Source: Parasponia andersonii (Eukaryota > Streptophyta > Magnoliopsida > Rosales > Cannabaceae). From it: a stretch of DNA of 64,000 bases. The stretch is from assembly GCA_002914805.1 (NCBI GenBank), contig JXTB01000038.1, forward strand, positions 132,570-196,569. The letters are read 5' to 3'. Shown in pieces: positions 24,080 through 35,451 of this stretch. The position numbers and the translations under genes are program-made. The notes beneath the pieces were generated by a model. The model worked only from the letters and a program-made list of their open reading frames with translations, ran no database searches and was not told the DNA's origin. The stretch's first letter is position 1; every line of letters starts with the position of its first letter.

Positions 24080-24880
24080 TTATTGATAGTAACAACGAAG
24101 CTGTTCAGCATTCCAGGCATGCTCGACCTTTTGTCCACCGATGCGAGCTAAATGATATGTTCCAAGTTGAATGACATCATCAATAACATAAGGTCCTTCC
24201 CAAGAAGGCCCAAACACACCAGCACCATGCTCTCTATTATTAGGTAGAACTCGTCGAAGGACAAGATCTCCAACTTCAAAATGTTTACCCTTGACTTTGG
24301 AATTATAATATCGAGTAGTGCGCCGTTGGTATGATGCAATTCGGAGCTGAGATTATTCACGCCGCTCTTCTAAAAGATCGAGTTCAACTCTCAGCAACAC
24401 ATCATTCTGCTTTTGCTCATAAATAGATCGCCGCAGGGAGCCCGCACCAATTTCAACAGGAATCATCGCTTTATATCCATAAGCCAAGGAGAATGGACTC
24501 TCTCCTGTAGTAGTTCGTTGTATGGTGCGATAAGCCCATAATACTTCTGGAAGTATTTCTGGCCAAGCTCCTTTATGCTCCTCCAACTTTGTCTTTATGT
24601 TTTACTTGAGTATTTTATTTATCGCTTCGACCTGTCCATTGGCCTGTGGATGAACAACAGCGGAGAAGCTCTTTTTGATGCCCAAGTTATTACAGAAGTC
24701 ACGGAACTCGTCGCAATCGAATTGCTTTCCATTATCAGAAATTATGGTATGTGGTATACCATAACGACAGATTATAGATTTATAAACGAAATCTATTATT
24801 TTCTTCGTGGAGATGGTGCTCAAGGCTTCGGCTTCCGTCCATTTTGTAAAGTAATCGACTGCGACCACCGCATACTTCAA
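24080..24880 (-). pseudogene. Tat-1 integrase core and C-terminus
   Basis: This enzyme inserts element DNA into the genome. The catalytic triad blocks are visible: VDYFTKWTEAEAL (first Asp), IISDNGKQFDCDEF (second Asp) and GQVEAINK (Glu). They are followed by LPEVLWAYRT and TGESPFSLAYG, then a C-terminal VKGKHFEVGDLVLRR and PSWEGPYVI block ending AEQLRCYYQ with a stop at 24080-24082. Stops at 24602-24604 and 24353-24355 interrupt it. A 17-bp duplication (24864-24897) puts this part out of frame with the zinc-binding part upstream. Confidence 0.88.
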
Positions 24881-24897
24881 ACCACCGCATACTTCAA
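24864..24897. repeat. 17-bp tandem duplication in the integrase
   Basis: accaccgcatacttcaa occurs twice in direct succession. Seventeen is not a multiple of three, so it causes the frameshift between the zinc domain and the core. Confidence 0.97.
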
Positions 24898-25815
24898 ACC
24901 ACCTCGTGCTAAAAGAAGCATCCCGATAATATCAATTCCCCACACAGCAAATGGCCATGGACTAGTCATTGAAGTTAAAGGAACATGTGGTTTTCTAGGA
25001 ATGGTCGCAAATCGTTGACATTTATCGCATTTCCTAGCAAATTCCAACGTATCCTTCTTCATAGTTGGCCAAAAATACCCTTGGCGAAGAATCTTATTCG
25101 CGAGCGTTTGCCCCCCAGAATGATTCCCACATATTCCCTCGTGAACTTCCCTTATAATGTAGCGTGCTTTTCTATCATTGATGCATAATAATAATGGCGA
25201 GCTGAAACTCCTTCGATAAAGTTGCTCATCCTGAATGATATAGCGAGACGCTTTCATGCGAAGCCGCCTTGCATCGTCTTTATTTTCAGGGAGATCGCCG
25301 CTTTGTATATATCGCATTATGGGATCCATCCACAATGGTTCCTCATCAACTGACATAATTACTTGGGGTTCGACGTCGATGCTCGGTGAGATAAGAAATT
25401 CAACGGGAACTACTTTCAATAATTCTGCATCCTTTGTTGAAGCGAGCTTAGCGAGTGCATCTGCCCGGGTGTTTTTAATACGAGGAAGAAGCTGTATGTC
25501 ATAAGTGTCGAACGTTAAGAACAACTGCTGCACCTTCTTCAAATAGGCCATCATTCTTTCTCCTCGCGCTTGATAATCACCCTTAACCTGACAGACGACC
25601 AGCTGGGAGTCGCTATACACCTCGATTGCTTCGACCTTTATTTCCTGTGCGAGCTTTAGCCCAGCTATCAGTGCTTCGTATTCGGCCTCATTATTTGACG
25701 CTGGGAATTTGAAGCGAAGCACATAATGAATATTGTGCCCTTCAGGACTGATTAAAACTATGCCCGCACCTGCTCCATTCTCATTCGATGACCCATCAAC
25801 ATAAAGCTTCCACAA
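24877..25815 (-). pseudogene. Tat-1 second (archaeal-like) RNase H and integrase zinc domain
   Basis: The start LYVDGSSNENGAGAG, then NNEAEYEALIAGL and EVYSDSQLVV, gives the D-E-D residues of an additional RNase H characteristic of Tat/Ogre-type elements. It continues into the integrase HHCC zinc finger: HEGICGNHSGGQ with CDKCQRFA. The frame is collinear with the RT upstream apart from one TAA at 25903-25905. It then runs into the 17-bp duplication at 24864-24897 that shifts the frame. Confidence 0.88.
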
Positions 25816-25902
25816 CTTTGATGCATCTGAGGCAGGTTTCTCGAATACTCCCGTGGGAAGATTGACGTCGTATGTAAATTCTGCGATAAAATCTGCGAGG
25901 GC

Positions 25903-27102
25903 TTAACCCTTTATAGCAGTGCGAGGTTGAAAATTGATGTCAAATTGACTCAATTCAACAACCCACTTAAGCAGCCGCCCTGACGTCTCAGGTTTCTGTA
26001 AGACCTGTTTCAGCGGGAAATTCGTGAAAACCCGGATGGAGTGAGCATGGAAGTAAGGTCGAAGCTTTCTTAATGCAATTACAAGTGCCAGCGCCAATTT
26101 TTCCATCTCGGGATATCTGGTTTCAGCATCAAGTAATCTTTTACTTACATAATACATAGGTCGCTGAATATTTGACTCCTCGCGAATTAATGCGGCACTC
26201 GTCGCATACTTAGAAACAGCGAGATATAGGCATAATTCTTCTCTCGGATTTGGTTTCGATAAGAGTGGAGGGGAACCCAAGTGTTTTTTCAATTCTTGGA
26301 ACGCCTGCTCGCATTTCTCCGTCCACTCGAACCTTTTTGATCCCTTCAACACCTCAAAGAAAGGTTGGCATTTATCGGTTGATCTGGATACAAACCGACT
26401 GAGAGCAGCTACTCTTCCTGCTAGGCTTTGCACATCTCTGGGTTTACGAAGAGACTGCATATCAATCAACGCTTGTATCTTCTGAGGATTTGCTTCGATC
26501 CCTCGCTGGTTGACCATAAAACCCAGAAACTTTCCAGATCCCACTCCAAATGCACACTTCTGGGGATTTAGCTTCATCTGGTATCTCCAGAGGATCTTGA
26601 ACATCTCATCAAGATACTTGATGTGATCTTCAGCTTTCTCCGACTTGACTAGCATATCATCGACGTATACCTCCATTGTCTTGCCAATTTGTTTTGCAAA
26701 CATCATATTGACAAGACGTTGGTAGGTCGCTCCCGCATTGATGAGGCCGAAGGGCATCTTTTTATAGCAATATAACCCTCGATCAGTGATGAACGAGGTG
26801 TGCTCTTCATCCAATTCGTACATGGGGATTTGGTTATATCCTGAATACGCATCCATGAAGCTTAAAAGTTCATGCCCCGACGTCGCATCTACAAGCTGAT
26901 CAATTCTCGGAAGAGGGAAGCTGTCTTTAGGACACACCCTGTTGAGATCGGTGAAATCAATACAGGTCCTCCACTTCCCATTAGGTTTTTTTACCAAGAC
27001 CGGATTTGCAAGCCAGTCAGGGTAAAAACATTCTCTTATGAACCCAATTTCAAGCAATTTCTCCACCTCTTCCTTTAATGCGACGTAGCGTTCTGGATTC
27101 AT
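25903..27102 (-). pseudogene. Tat-1 reverse transcriptase and RNase H
   Basis: Copies element RNA to DNA and degrades the RNA strand. Visible blocks are ANPVLVKKPNGKWRTCIDF, PLPRIDQLVDATSG, FMDAYSGYNQI, MPFGLINAGATYQRLVN and the active site EVYVDDMLVKS. A connection region follows with FLGFMVNQRGIEANPQKI and LSRFVSRSTDKCQPFF, then RNase H with YYVSKRLLDAETRYPEMEK and GRLLKWVVELSQFDI. It is an open frame of 399 codons between the stops at 27118-27120 and 25903-25905, both in the same frame as the flanking domains. One nonsense change at each side is the only damage seen here. Confidence 0.93.
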
Positions 27103-27117
27103 GGCCCTTCTCTTTTG

Positions 27118-28347
27118 TCATACAGGCTTTTTTGACGGATCTATATTAAGACGGTGGGATATGATCCTCGAATCAATCCCTACCATATCCGAATGCTGCC
27201 ATGCAAAGACATCCAAATTAGACTTCAGAAAAGCGATCAATGAAGCTCGCACAGGTCCTTGAACCTCCGTTCCAATCTTCAAAGTTCTGGAAGACAGATC
27301 GAATGATAAATCTTCCAATTCTTCAACGGGTCCAGTTCTGACTTCCTCAATTTCTCGAGGATCGAAGTCTTCACTGGATGCTTCGATTGATGCTTTCACT
27401 GACGATTCGACTGACGCTTTATCTGACGATCGGACTGGAGCTTTGCTCACTGCCTCGGCTGACATTTTGTCCGCTGCCACGACTGACGCTTCGTCCACTG
27501 CCACGACTGATGCTTCATCCGCTGCCACGACTGACGCTTCATCTGCTGCCGTAACTGACGCTTCATCCGTTGCCACGACTGATGCTTTGATCGCTTCCTC
27601 TGGCAGGTGGACCATCATTGTTCGGGACGTCGCATCCTTTGCTGCGAGTTTTAGCGAGTTGTTATAACATTTCCTCGCATCATATTGATTTCCTCGCACC
27701 TCGCCTACCCCATGTTGGGTCGGGAACTTCATTGTTAGATGGTAGATCGAGGTGACAGCTCGAAGTTCCCTTAATGTCGGTCTTCTTAGCACAGCGTTGA
27801 AGGCAGATGGGCAATCTACCACCAAAAACTGGGTCATTATCGATGAAACCCTTGGAAAGGTCTCAACGCTGACCATCAGTTCAATCATGCCCATAGGCAT
27901 CAGGCTGTCACCTGTAAAACCATAGAGGGGAGTGGCTGCAGGCTTCAGGTCGCACTCATTTAACCCCATCTTTTTGAAGGCATCAAAGTATAGGATGTCC
28001 ACAGTACTTCCGTTGTCGACCAATACCTGCCACAACTGTGTGCTTCCACAGTTATTTTTTATGACCAGCGCATCATTATGCGGATAATGGAGTTCCCTTG
28101 CATCTTGCTCTGTGAAGATAATATCCATTTCCAGTACTCGTTGAAGCTTGTGTGGTCGTTGATCAAGATGCATGATGTTGGTTAACGGCTGCTGTCGGGC
28201 TTCTCGCGCATATCTATCCTGTGCTAGCTTGGAATCTCCTCTAACATGCGGTCCTCCAAAAATGGTTCGTACCTCACGTTGAATCTCTGGTGGTCGCTGT
28301 TGGTCTTCTTCTTGCCTTTCGTCACTCCGCCTGGTATACTGCCGCAA
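27118..28347 (-). pseudogene. Tat-1 aspartic protease region and linker
   Basis: Processes the gag-pol polyprotein. The active-site block LVDNGSTVDILYFDAFKKMG is near 27985-28045. The conserved FLVVDCPSAFNAVL and THGVGEVRGNQ-like blocks of plant gypsy proteases follow. Unusual for the family is an Ala/Val/Ser/Asp-rich repeat of eight residues in the linker to RT (27387-27600). A final DVFAWQHSDMVGI block precedes the TGA at 27118-27120. That TGA sits where related proteins have PVRQKRR, so an Arg CGA codon probably mutated. Confidence 0.88.
27387..27600 (-). repeat. 24-bp coding repeat in the protease-RT linker
   Basis: About four close copies of a 24-base unit encode DEASVVAA-like octapeptides (clearest at 27484-27585), with degenerate copies toward 27387. 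Length 24 keeps the reading frame, so copy number can vary without harm. Confidence 0.9.
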
Positions 28348-28371
28348 TCGTCCCTCTCTAATCAGCCTTTC

Positions 28372-28632
28372 NNNNNNNNNNNNNNNNNNNNNNNNNNNNN
28401 NNNNNNNNNNNNNNNNNNNNNNNNNNNNNNNNNNNNNNNNNNNNNNNNNNNNNNNNNNNNNNNNNNNNNNNNNNNNNNNNNNNNNNNNNNNNNNNNNNNN
28501 NNNNNNNNNNNNNNNNNNNNNNNNNNNNNNNNNNNNNNNNNNNNNNNNNNNNNNNNNNNNNNNNNNNNNNNNNNNNNNNNNNNNNNNNNNNNNNNNNNNN
28601 NNNNNNNNNNNNNNNNNNNNNNNNNNNNNNNN
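28372..28632. other. Assembly gap (261 N) in Tat-1 gag
   Basis: The unknown bases lie between the gag capsid-like region and the protease region, where a zinc knuckle would be expected. Apparent open frames across it are artefacts. Confidence 0.99.
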
Positions 28633-29813
28633 AACCGATTGAGATAAGACCGTAGAGTCTCCTCTGGACCTTGCCGGATTGCGGACAAACTAACAAGCGG
28701 AATAGTAAAATTCTTTGCGGCCTGAAACTGTCTTAAGAATGCCGTCTGTAATTGTTGCCAGGTCGAAATTGAACCGGATTTAAGTCCTCGAAACCACTTC
28801 TTCGCTGCTCCTGAGAGTATCACAGCGAAACATCTGCAGCGTGCATGATCACTAACCTGATGAAGTTCCATCAAGTCACTGAAGTGATCCATATGGTCCT
28901 GTGGATCAGTCTTCCCATCAAAAGTGTTAATGGTGGGAAGTCTGAATCCAGTGGGAAGGGCTGCAGCTCGAACCTCCTCGCTAAATGGCAACTGACGATA
29001 CCCATCAGCGAGCTCATCATCCCAGCCAGCAAGTGCATCTAATGCGATCCTTAAATTGTGAACATCGACATTCAGAGGGAAAGCATCATTCCTTGCTGGA
29101 GGTAAAAGCGACCTTCGTTCGTTATCCTGTTTCATGGCGGGTTGGTCAGGTAGAGTCTTCTGCGACCTATGAGAGGAATCCAGTGACGTAGTGCGACGAG
29201 ACCGGCTTTGGTCGTTGTGATACGATACAGATCGATCATGACCGCGTCGTCGCTCCAAATACTGTCTCAAGTCTGCAGGATCTTGTCTTGACTCCCTGCT
29301 GATCCTTTCGAAGACGCTTCTCGACGGTCGTCCTTGTTCGCCGCTCAAGTGATCCTGGCTATTAGTGGATTTACGAGAAGGTTGTATATAACCACGGTTC
29401 AGACTTGAACTCTCCGTACCAGATTCCGGAGGCAAGTCTGCGACCTTGCCTTTCCCCTTGGAGGTGCGATCTTCATGATGCTCCTGCTAAGTTCTCGGTT
29501 GGTCGCGTCTTCTTGTCTCGAGGATCTGTATTCCTTTCTCAGGTAACTGAGCAGGACGCTCTTTGGGACGTTTGTGTTGAGGTGGGGTCACCATCTGCCC
29601 TTTAGCAAGTCGTCGCAGGGTGTCATTGATCTGGTTAGTGACTTGCTGAAGGTTCACGAGCGTCTCCTCCATACGATCCTGTCTCTGTGAAAGGTTCTCT
29701 ACTACTGTCATAGTAGGCTGATCTGGAGCAAGGGCTGTCTGTGTAGCAGCAGTACTTTGAGGTTGGTTTTGGCTAGTTCCAGTGACTCTGGTAGTATTTC
29801 TAGTATTTGCCAT
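28633..29813 (-). pseudogene. Tat-1 gag
   Basis: Encodes the structural protein that packages element RNA. The ATG at 29813 (MANTRNTTRVTGTSQNQPQ) opens a Gln/Thr-rich N-terminus with a coiled-coil-like NLSQRQDRMEETLVNLQQV stretch. A TAG at 29487-29489 interrupts the frame once. Downstream is the retrotransposon gag core: INTFDGKTDPQDHMDHF, GAAKKWFRGLKSGSISTW, QLQTAFLRQF, then LSAIRQGPEETLRSYLNR at the edge of the gap. The frame continues past the gap into protease. Confidence 0.88.
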
Positions 29814-29854
29814 TATTGGAAAGTGGAATTTGACAAATTTTTCTGCCGGAATAG

Positions 29855-29872
29855 CCCTCCTTCTAGCGCCAA
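29855..29872 (-). promoter_or_regulatory. Primer binding site of Tat-1
   Basis: TTGGCGCTAGAAGGAGGG on the minus strand, two bases inside the 5' LTR end. The TTGGCGC start fits tRNA-primed Ty3/gypsy PBS sequences; I do not assign the tRNA. Confidence 0.7.
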
Positions 29873-29873
29873 T

Positions 29874-30564
29874 TGTTGATGGAGGTTTTATCAACAATAA
29901 ATTTTTAGAAAAAATTAAGAGATGTGGCTTATGCTAATTGAGTTAATAATCAAAGCAAATAAAGAGAGAGGATTTTATAGTGGTTCAGCCCCGAAAAAGA
30001 TGAGCCTACGTCCACTGTTTTTTCACTATTTTATGAAGAATTACGAACACTCAAGATTACAATGTCTCGTCTGGAAATTAGAAAAACCGAAAGTAATTGG
30101 AATACTTCCCAAACTTCTCTCCCTCTTCAGAACATTGAGTCCCCTTTATATAGATAAAGGTAACCCTAAATCCCTAGGATCCTAATTGTATAAACGGGTA
30201 ACTATACAATCGGGTAACATAAATTAAGTAACAACATAACTGGATAACCACTCAAAACGGATAACTAGTTGATCATAATTAGGAGACTACTGTTTCCCCT
30301 TTTTTTGTAGGTTTCCTGTTTGACATAGCATTTACTCCTGTTTCCCTTTTCTTGTAGGTTTCCCACCACCTATACGGAAAGAGGCGCACATACTTATGCA
30401 AAAAGAGACTTCACGGAGAAGACCGCATATAACCTGTGGAAGAGATCGCACATAACCATCACGGAGGAGGTCGCATATAACCTGTGGAAGAGGTCGCATG
30501 TAACCATTACGGAGGAGGTCGAACTTAACCCTTATGCGACCTTAGGATTTTAGACCGCGCAACA
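29874..30564 (-). repeat. 5' LTR of Tat-1
   Basis: On the plus strand it starts TGTTGATGGAGG and ends ACCGCGCAACA. It is collinear with the other LTR; differences include a 3-base deletion near the start of the left LTR and scattered substitutions. The 48-bp repeats lie at starts 30412, 30460 and 30508. Confidence 0.92.
30143..30153 (-). promoter_or_regulatory. TATA box in the Tat-1 5' LTR
   Basis: Reads CTATATAAAGG on the minus strand, in the correct orientation to drive gag-pol, with an identical copy in the 3' LTR. Confidence 0.65.
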
Positions 30565-30889
30565 TTCACTAATGTCAAGAATCCCCTTAATGTTTGAGTA
30601 TATTCTTATGTCTAAAATAATCCTCAAAAAAAGTAAAAATGAAAAAACTATCTTAGTTTTGATTCTATGGAAAACAATTTTCCCAAGTATTTTAGTGACC
30701 AAGAAGACTAATTAATTAAAGGATTTACCGTTTTAGCTTTTATTGTTGGTTGTTTGATACTTCCTCTTTTTGATTTCTTCCCTTTTTAGTCTACTTATTT
30801 TGTAAGATAATTAAGAAATAAATTCACTAGGATTAGAATCTTCTAAAGCATATATAAACCACACAATTTAATTGTCTTAGCTTTATTTG

Positions 30890-31500
30890 AAATATGTTTG
30901 AGAGTATGATTATTTGAAATCCTAACTTTGTCAAATTCACTATTTTTGGATATACATTGTTAAATTCCAGCTCTTGTAGGTGTTAATTTATTATTTTTTT
31001 GTTAAAACCAATAATTTGCATATGTTCATAATTTTTAGTGTGAATTATAAATTTTGAATTTATGAAGTTCTAAAATTTTAGTGCATTGATTTGTGGATTT
31101 TAGATGTTGAACGTTTCAAGTAGCTTTTTACTTGTTTTGTTGAAGTTTAATTGGAGTGGGTTACTTTGTAAAAAATTACAATTTAAGGTATGTTCTCTCA
31201 ATTTTTACAAATTTGATCTATGAGGTTAATTTTAAGAGTATAATTATTTGAAATCCTAACTTATCAAATTTGTTAAATAAATACGTTAATTTCTTGGAAT
31301 CAATTTCATTGTTTATTTGGTAAATTTGTATTGTGCATATATTTTCAATTCTTAGTATGAACGATTTTAAATCTATGAACTTCTAGTTTGCGTGTGTTTA
31401 TGGATTTTAGATATTGAACTTTTCAATTTCATTCATTTGTTTTAGTTGAAATTTTGAAAGGATTATCGTTCACAAATTTGCAATTTTAGGTATAATCTTA
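30890..31500. repeat. Two-copy tandem repeat, about 310 bp, in the CACTA interior
   Basis: Blocks agagtatgattatttgaaat, gtggattttagatgttgaac and aatttaaggtatgttctc recur in the same order from about 31210 as agtataattatttgaaat, atggattttagatattgaac and aattttaggtataatctta. A weaker third copy may lie left of the Tat-1 insertion (about 18640-18960). Confidence 0.65.
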
Positions 31501-31942
31501 ATTTTTCTAAGATTAAATTATGTCATTTTATATATTTTACATTTATATTTTGAAAATTTTGATTTTGAGGATAAACATTTGAAAATTGTGGAGTGATAAT
31601 ACAAGGATATTATAATTGTGTGTAGTGTGATTGTATGAATTGATCATATTATCTTGTGCATTGGAAATTACAAATGAAAATCCGAGGAGTGCACACAAAA
31701 ACATTATAAAAGAACCCGAAAAATGTGTTCCACAATGCTTTATAAGAGCCTTTTTTTTTTTTTAAGAAGAGGCACGGCGCTTATTTGAGATTCGAAAGTA
31801 TTTAAATATAATTGCACTTTTTTAAGCACTTTGGCATCCAAAACCAATTATGATATCTGGATATATGACGTCTTGGTAAGCATTATAATAGGTCTTTAAA
31901 AGTGTTTTTTAAGTGTCGTGAAAGAACTATTTTCTTGTAGTA

Positions 31943-32985
31943 AATATTTGGTCTTGACTCACAAAAGTCCCAAATTAATAGAAACTAATTTTCTTCTATA
32001 TTACACTTGTGGTGTTGTGTGTTCAGCACACACTCCAATATATCTAACATAAACAAAGTATATCCTGCTTTGTCTACAGATTTAGACTTCAATAAAGACT
32101 CATGTCTTCAAACGTATAATACTTTATTAATAATCAGTAATTTTTGAAACATTTTGAATTTTAATGAAAGGAATGTAAAGACAAGCATATATGATAGTAC
32201 TAAATAAATTTGGATTATATCCTTGATTGAAAAGGTATTGACATATAACAAAGAAACTTTAATTTAGATATTAATGTCAACCTTTACTAACAAATATCTA
32301 GAAGTCAAATATATATATGATCGAGGCTTTATCTGCGTCCAGAGTTTGCTTTCTTAGAGACAAGCTCTCCTTGAATACATTTGCACCACAAATTTGGCTT
32401 GAGGAGGAATGTAGAAGCAGTTAGTTAAGACGTTGCTTAGGTGCTGAGGTGGAATAAGTTAGTTTATTTAAGAATTGAGATTTTTCTTAATATATTATTC
32501 GTTAATTAGAAGTTTTTAATTAAGTAGTTGTTATAGTTTATTTTAACAACTCTGTTAGAAGCTGAAACTCATTATTACTTGAGCATTATCACATATTTTC
32601 AGTAGCTGAGCTAGGACTTATTTGTAGTGTGGCATAAGGTAACTTTTAATTTACAATAATGTTAGAAAAATAAAATAACATTTATGATGTTATTGATCCA
32701 AATATTGGTAGAGTACATTATAGAAAACATCGTGAATGATTTCTTTATTTTTTTTTTTCTTTTCAATTTCTTATTTTCAAAAGAATTATCTTTACTTTCT
32801 TATTCTAATGGCGGAAAAAGCTTTAGTATACATATAAGAAACGAATAAGTGAGTTTTGAGATAGAGTAAATGTTTAAATTTACCTTAAATGGTGCAGACT
32901 TAGGTGTTAAGAAAATATCTTAGCCGGGATAAAATAGAAAAAAAAAACATATTATACGAATAAATTATATAATATAAAGAAATTA
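31943..32985. other. Intergenic, no gene seen
   Basis: A/T-rich sequence between the CACTA right end and the chromovirus LTR. No frame or repeat recognised. Confidence 0.5.
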
Positions 32986-35257
32986 TGTCACGACCAGAAA
33001 TTTAAAACTATGATTTTTAGTAAATTTGAGTATAAATAAAGATAAATAAAGAAATTTACAAAATTTAGAGGAAACTAAGTACTTGGATTTTTCAATTTAG
33101 TCTTCAAATCATTAGAAATTTTATATTAGAAGGAGGGGTCCATCTTTAGTTTAGTTTATCAAGAAAATAATGCCAATTAAGATTAAAAAAAATATAGTTA
33201 AGTCGTTTTAAGAACTTGATTTAATAAAACTTTAATATTGATTAAATGAATCTTGCAAACCATGAGATGGAATATCCAAAAAATAATCTATAGAGTTAGT
33301 CATAATTCTAAGTACTTAAAATTTTGAAAATATGCTCTTTAGGAATCATAGTATCTAATTTATATACTAAATTCTCAAATAGTAGAAAAGACATCCTCAT
33401 ACATTCACTTAGTAGAAATAACAAATATGACTAAATAGTTAGACATGAAGAAAGAATATAACAAAGTACAGGGACTAACCAAAGAGGAATAGGACTACAA
33501 GTGTAAACCAAACGACTTTTTTAGACATCGAGTCAATTAATTTGAGTGAACAATCACCTGAAAGAGAAGAAAGTAAAAAAGGCGAGCTCAAATGCTTAGT
33601 AGAGAAACTGTTACCTCATTTAAATTTTTTTTTTTAAATGATAGAGAGTCTTGCATGATTAGTTTAATGCAAAACATCTTTACAAAATCATATATATACA
33701 TACATATAACTATTTTCAAAATTGATAGACCGTATATATATATATATATATATATGCATATATATATATATATGAAAGGGTGATTTCCAAAATCAATCAA
33801 TTCACCAACACATGAATAAATCCATTCATACCCATGAGTTCACCACCTCTTATCAATAGAAACTAGGATTTTGATACTGTATGTGCCATACAACCTGACT
33901 GATACCTAATCCATACCCAGAGGGGATATCCATATATCACCTACCAAACCTGGAGGAGCAACTGTATTGCCTATGTTTGCCAAATAGGGTGGTAATCAGA
34001 AGAAAAATCCCGTATAGATTTAGGGACTCTGCATCGTCCTTAGGGCCATAACGCTGTACTGTAAAATCCCATAATACTAACCTGATACTCATGTATGATC
34101 TTATAAAACGTGTACTCTGAACTGACGTGTAGAAATAACCATGCACTAAATTAAGTTCAAATGATGCTCTAATTTTTAATAAAATGATTAATTAAATTTT
34201 ATAGAAAAATAGACAACATAACAATCCTATTTCAATATATATAAAAATAACCTGTACTCAGAAATTCCCAGAGCAATCTAATATATACCATACAATCCAT
34301 TTCTGTCACATGTATCCAACACAGTTTTAAAATCATCTTTTCATCACATGTAATATAAAATAAGTTTTATTTAAAAATTGTATAAAATAGAGGTAACCGA
34401 ATTCTTATCTTACTAGAATAGTGATACCACGCGATTGGAACTCTAAGGTTTCATTGGACGATCGTTCAAAGGGTCAAGGACTAATTTTAAGCCCTCGATC
34501 GCCCACTTAGGATAAACCAACTTCTCAACGGAGTTTTAAATCAATAAATAGATATCTTCACTGAATTTATAGTGCCTAAAATAGCTAGGATAGATATTTA
34601 ATTCGTCCAATTCGGGTCTGGCCCAAAATTGGACATGTTGCACACAAAATCATATCTATCTAATGTCATTTTTCTGCCACTCACTAAATATAGTGAATAT
34701 AAATATCAATCTTCACCATTTCATGAGTACATTTCAAAAATGACATTCAAAACACAATCCAACAGTCTGATCAAAAAGTCAAATCTTGAATCTCAACGCT
34801 TATATTACCCAATAATGGCAACTTTTAATTCGGGTAAAATGAGGTCATGAAATTCATACATAGAGCTTCTCCTTGACAAGACGAATCTAACGAGCCTAAG
34901 TTTGTAGGATTTTGTTGTCGGAATCGCTATTTAGGGCTGAAAACTCTCGCAACTAACATGTTTCTTGCTGACGTTTTGGACCTTTGGCGGCACTATAGCT
35001 CCTGTAGCAATTTCGTCTCGAGGTGACCGTTGATTCTAGGTAGGTAATGTAGATCGTCGATGGCCAGAGTCACGTAGTTCGATGCTTGGTGAGTGGCGAC
35101 CATTTTTGGCCAAGAGAGAAAGGGAGAAGGTACGTGATGTAGTTTGGGGGAATAAGAGAAGAGGAAGGGAAAGAGAAAGTGGGCTGTTAAAAAAAAATCT
35201 GTGGGTTCCATCACTAATAAAAAAATTGTAATAATTAAAAAAAAGTAGGATATTACA
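32986..35257 (-). repeat. Chromovirus-type LTR (copy B), 3' LTR of a truncated element
   Basis: Starts TGTCACGACC and ends GGATATTACA (2272 bp) and is collinear with copy A. Read on the minus strand it starts TGTAATATCC. It is preceded there by a Tekay/Del-type polyprotein end and polypurine tract (35258-35293), so it is the 3' LTR of a minus-oriented element whose interior is lost. A TA-rich microsatellite occupies 33732-33773. No genes inside; short open frames are LTR sequence. Confidence 0.75.
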
Positions 35258-35293
35258 CTCTTCCCTTGTTAAAAGAATTTCATCTCAAAATTT
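35258..35293 (-). promoter_or_regulatory. Polypurine tract and polyprotein end remnant of copy B
   Basis: Minus strand gives a DEILLT-like polyprotein end (gatgaaattcttttaaca) and then an AAGGGAAGAG purine tract directly before the LTR, the arrangement seen in Tekay/Del chromoviruses. Only about 160 further bases of interior-like sequence follow before Tat-2 begins. Confidence 0.6.
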
Positions 35294-35451
35294 AAGCACA
35301 GAATAGGAATATGAGCAAGAATATATAAAATAGCCACTAGAAGTGTAGTGAATACTTGATTATAGAAATTAAGAGTATTAAACTGAACACTAGTTAATGA
35401 AAGAGTGTGAAACAAACACTCTTTACCTGGCATTAGAATTCTACCAATATA

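Larger units (their letters stand above)
19586..30564 (-). mobile_element. Tat-lineage Ty3/gypsy retrotransposon, nearly complete (Tat-1)
   Basis: Two LTRs of 681 and 691 bp flank a minus-strand gag-pol and a plus-strand extra gene. The 5-bp TTCAC lies on both sides (19581-19585 and 30565-30569). PBS, gag, protease, RT, RNase H, a second RNase H, integrase, the antisense gene and a PPT are in Tat-lineage order. LTRs look highly similar, so insertion was fairly recent. Stops at 29487, 27118, 25903, 24602 and 24353 and a 17-bp duplication at 24864-24897 disable it. An assembly gap covers part of gag. Confidence 0.93.
18288..31942. mobile_element. CACTA-type DNA transposon, non-autonomous, carrying a nested gypsy element
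   Basis: The left end reads CACTACAATAATAAAAGGG. The right end, in reverse complement, reads TACTACAAGAAAATAG, with one changed terminal base. Both are flanked by AAT (18285-18287 and 31943-31945), the 3-bp duplication expected of CACTA elements. A subterminal agacctatt motif near a ttttaaag block occurs at both ends, and a 28-bp direct repeat (aagatacattaaaaa) lies at about 18359-18414. Without the 11 kb Tat element inserted at 19586-30564, the CACTA element would be about 2.7 kb. It has no recognisable transposase. Confidence 0.55.

Noticed and set aside
28246..28696. Open frames spanning the run of N
   Set aside because: Their length comes from untranslated unknown bases.
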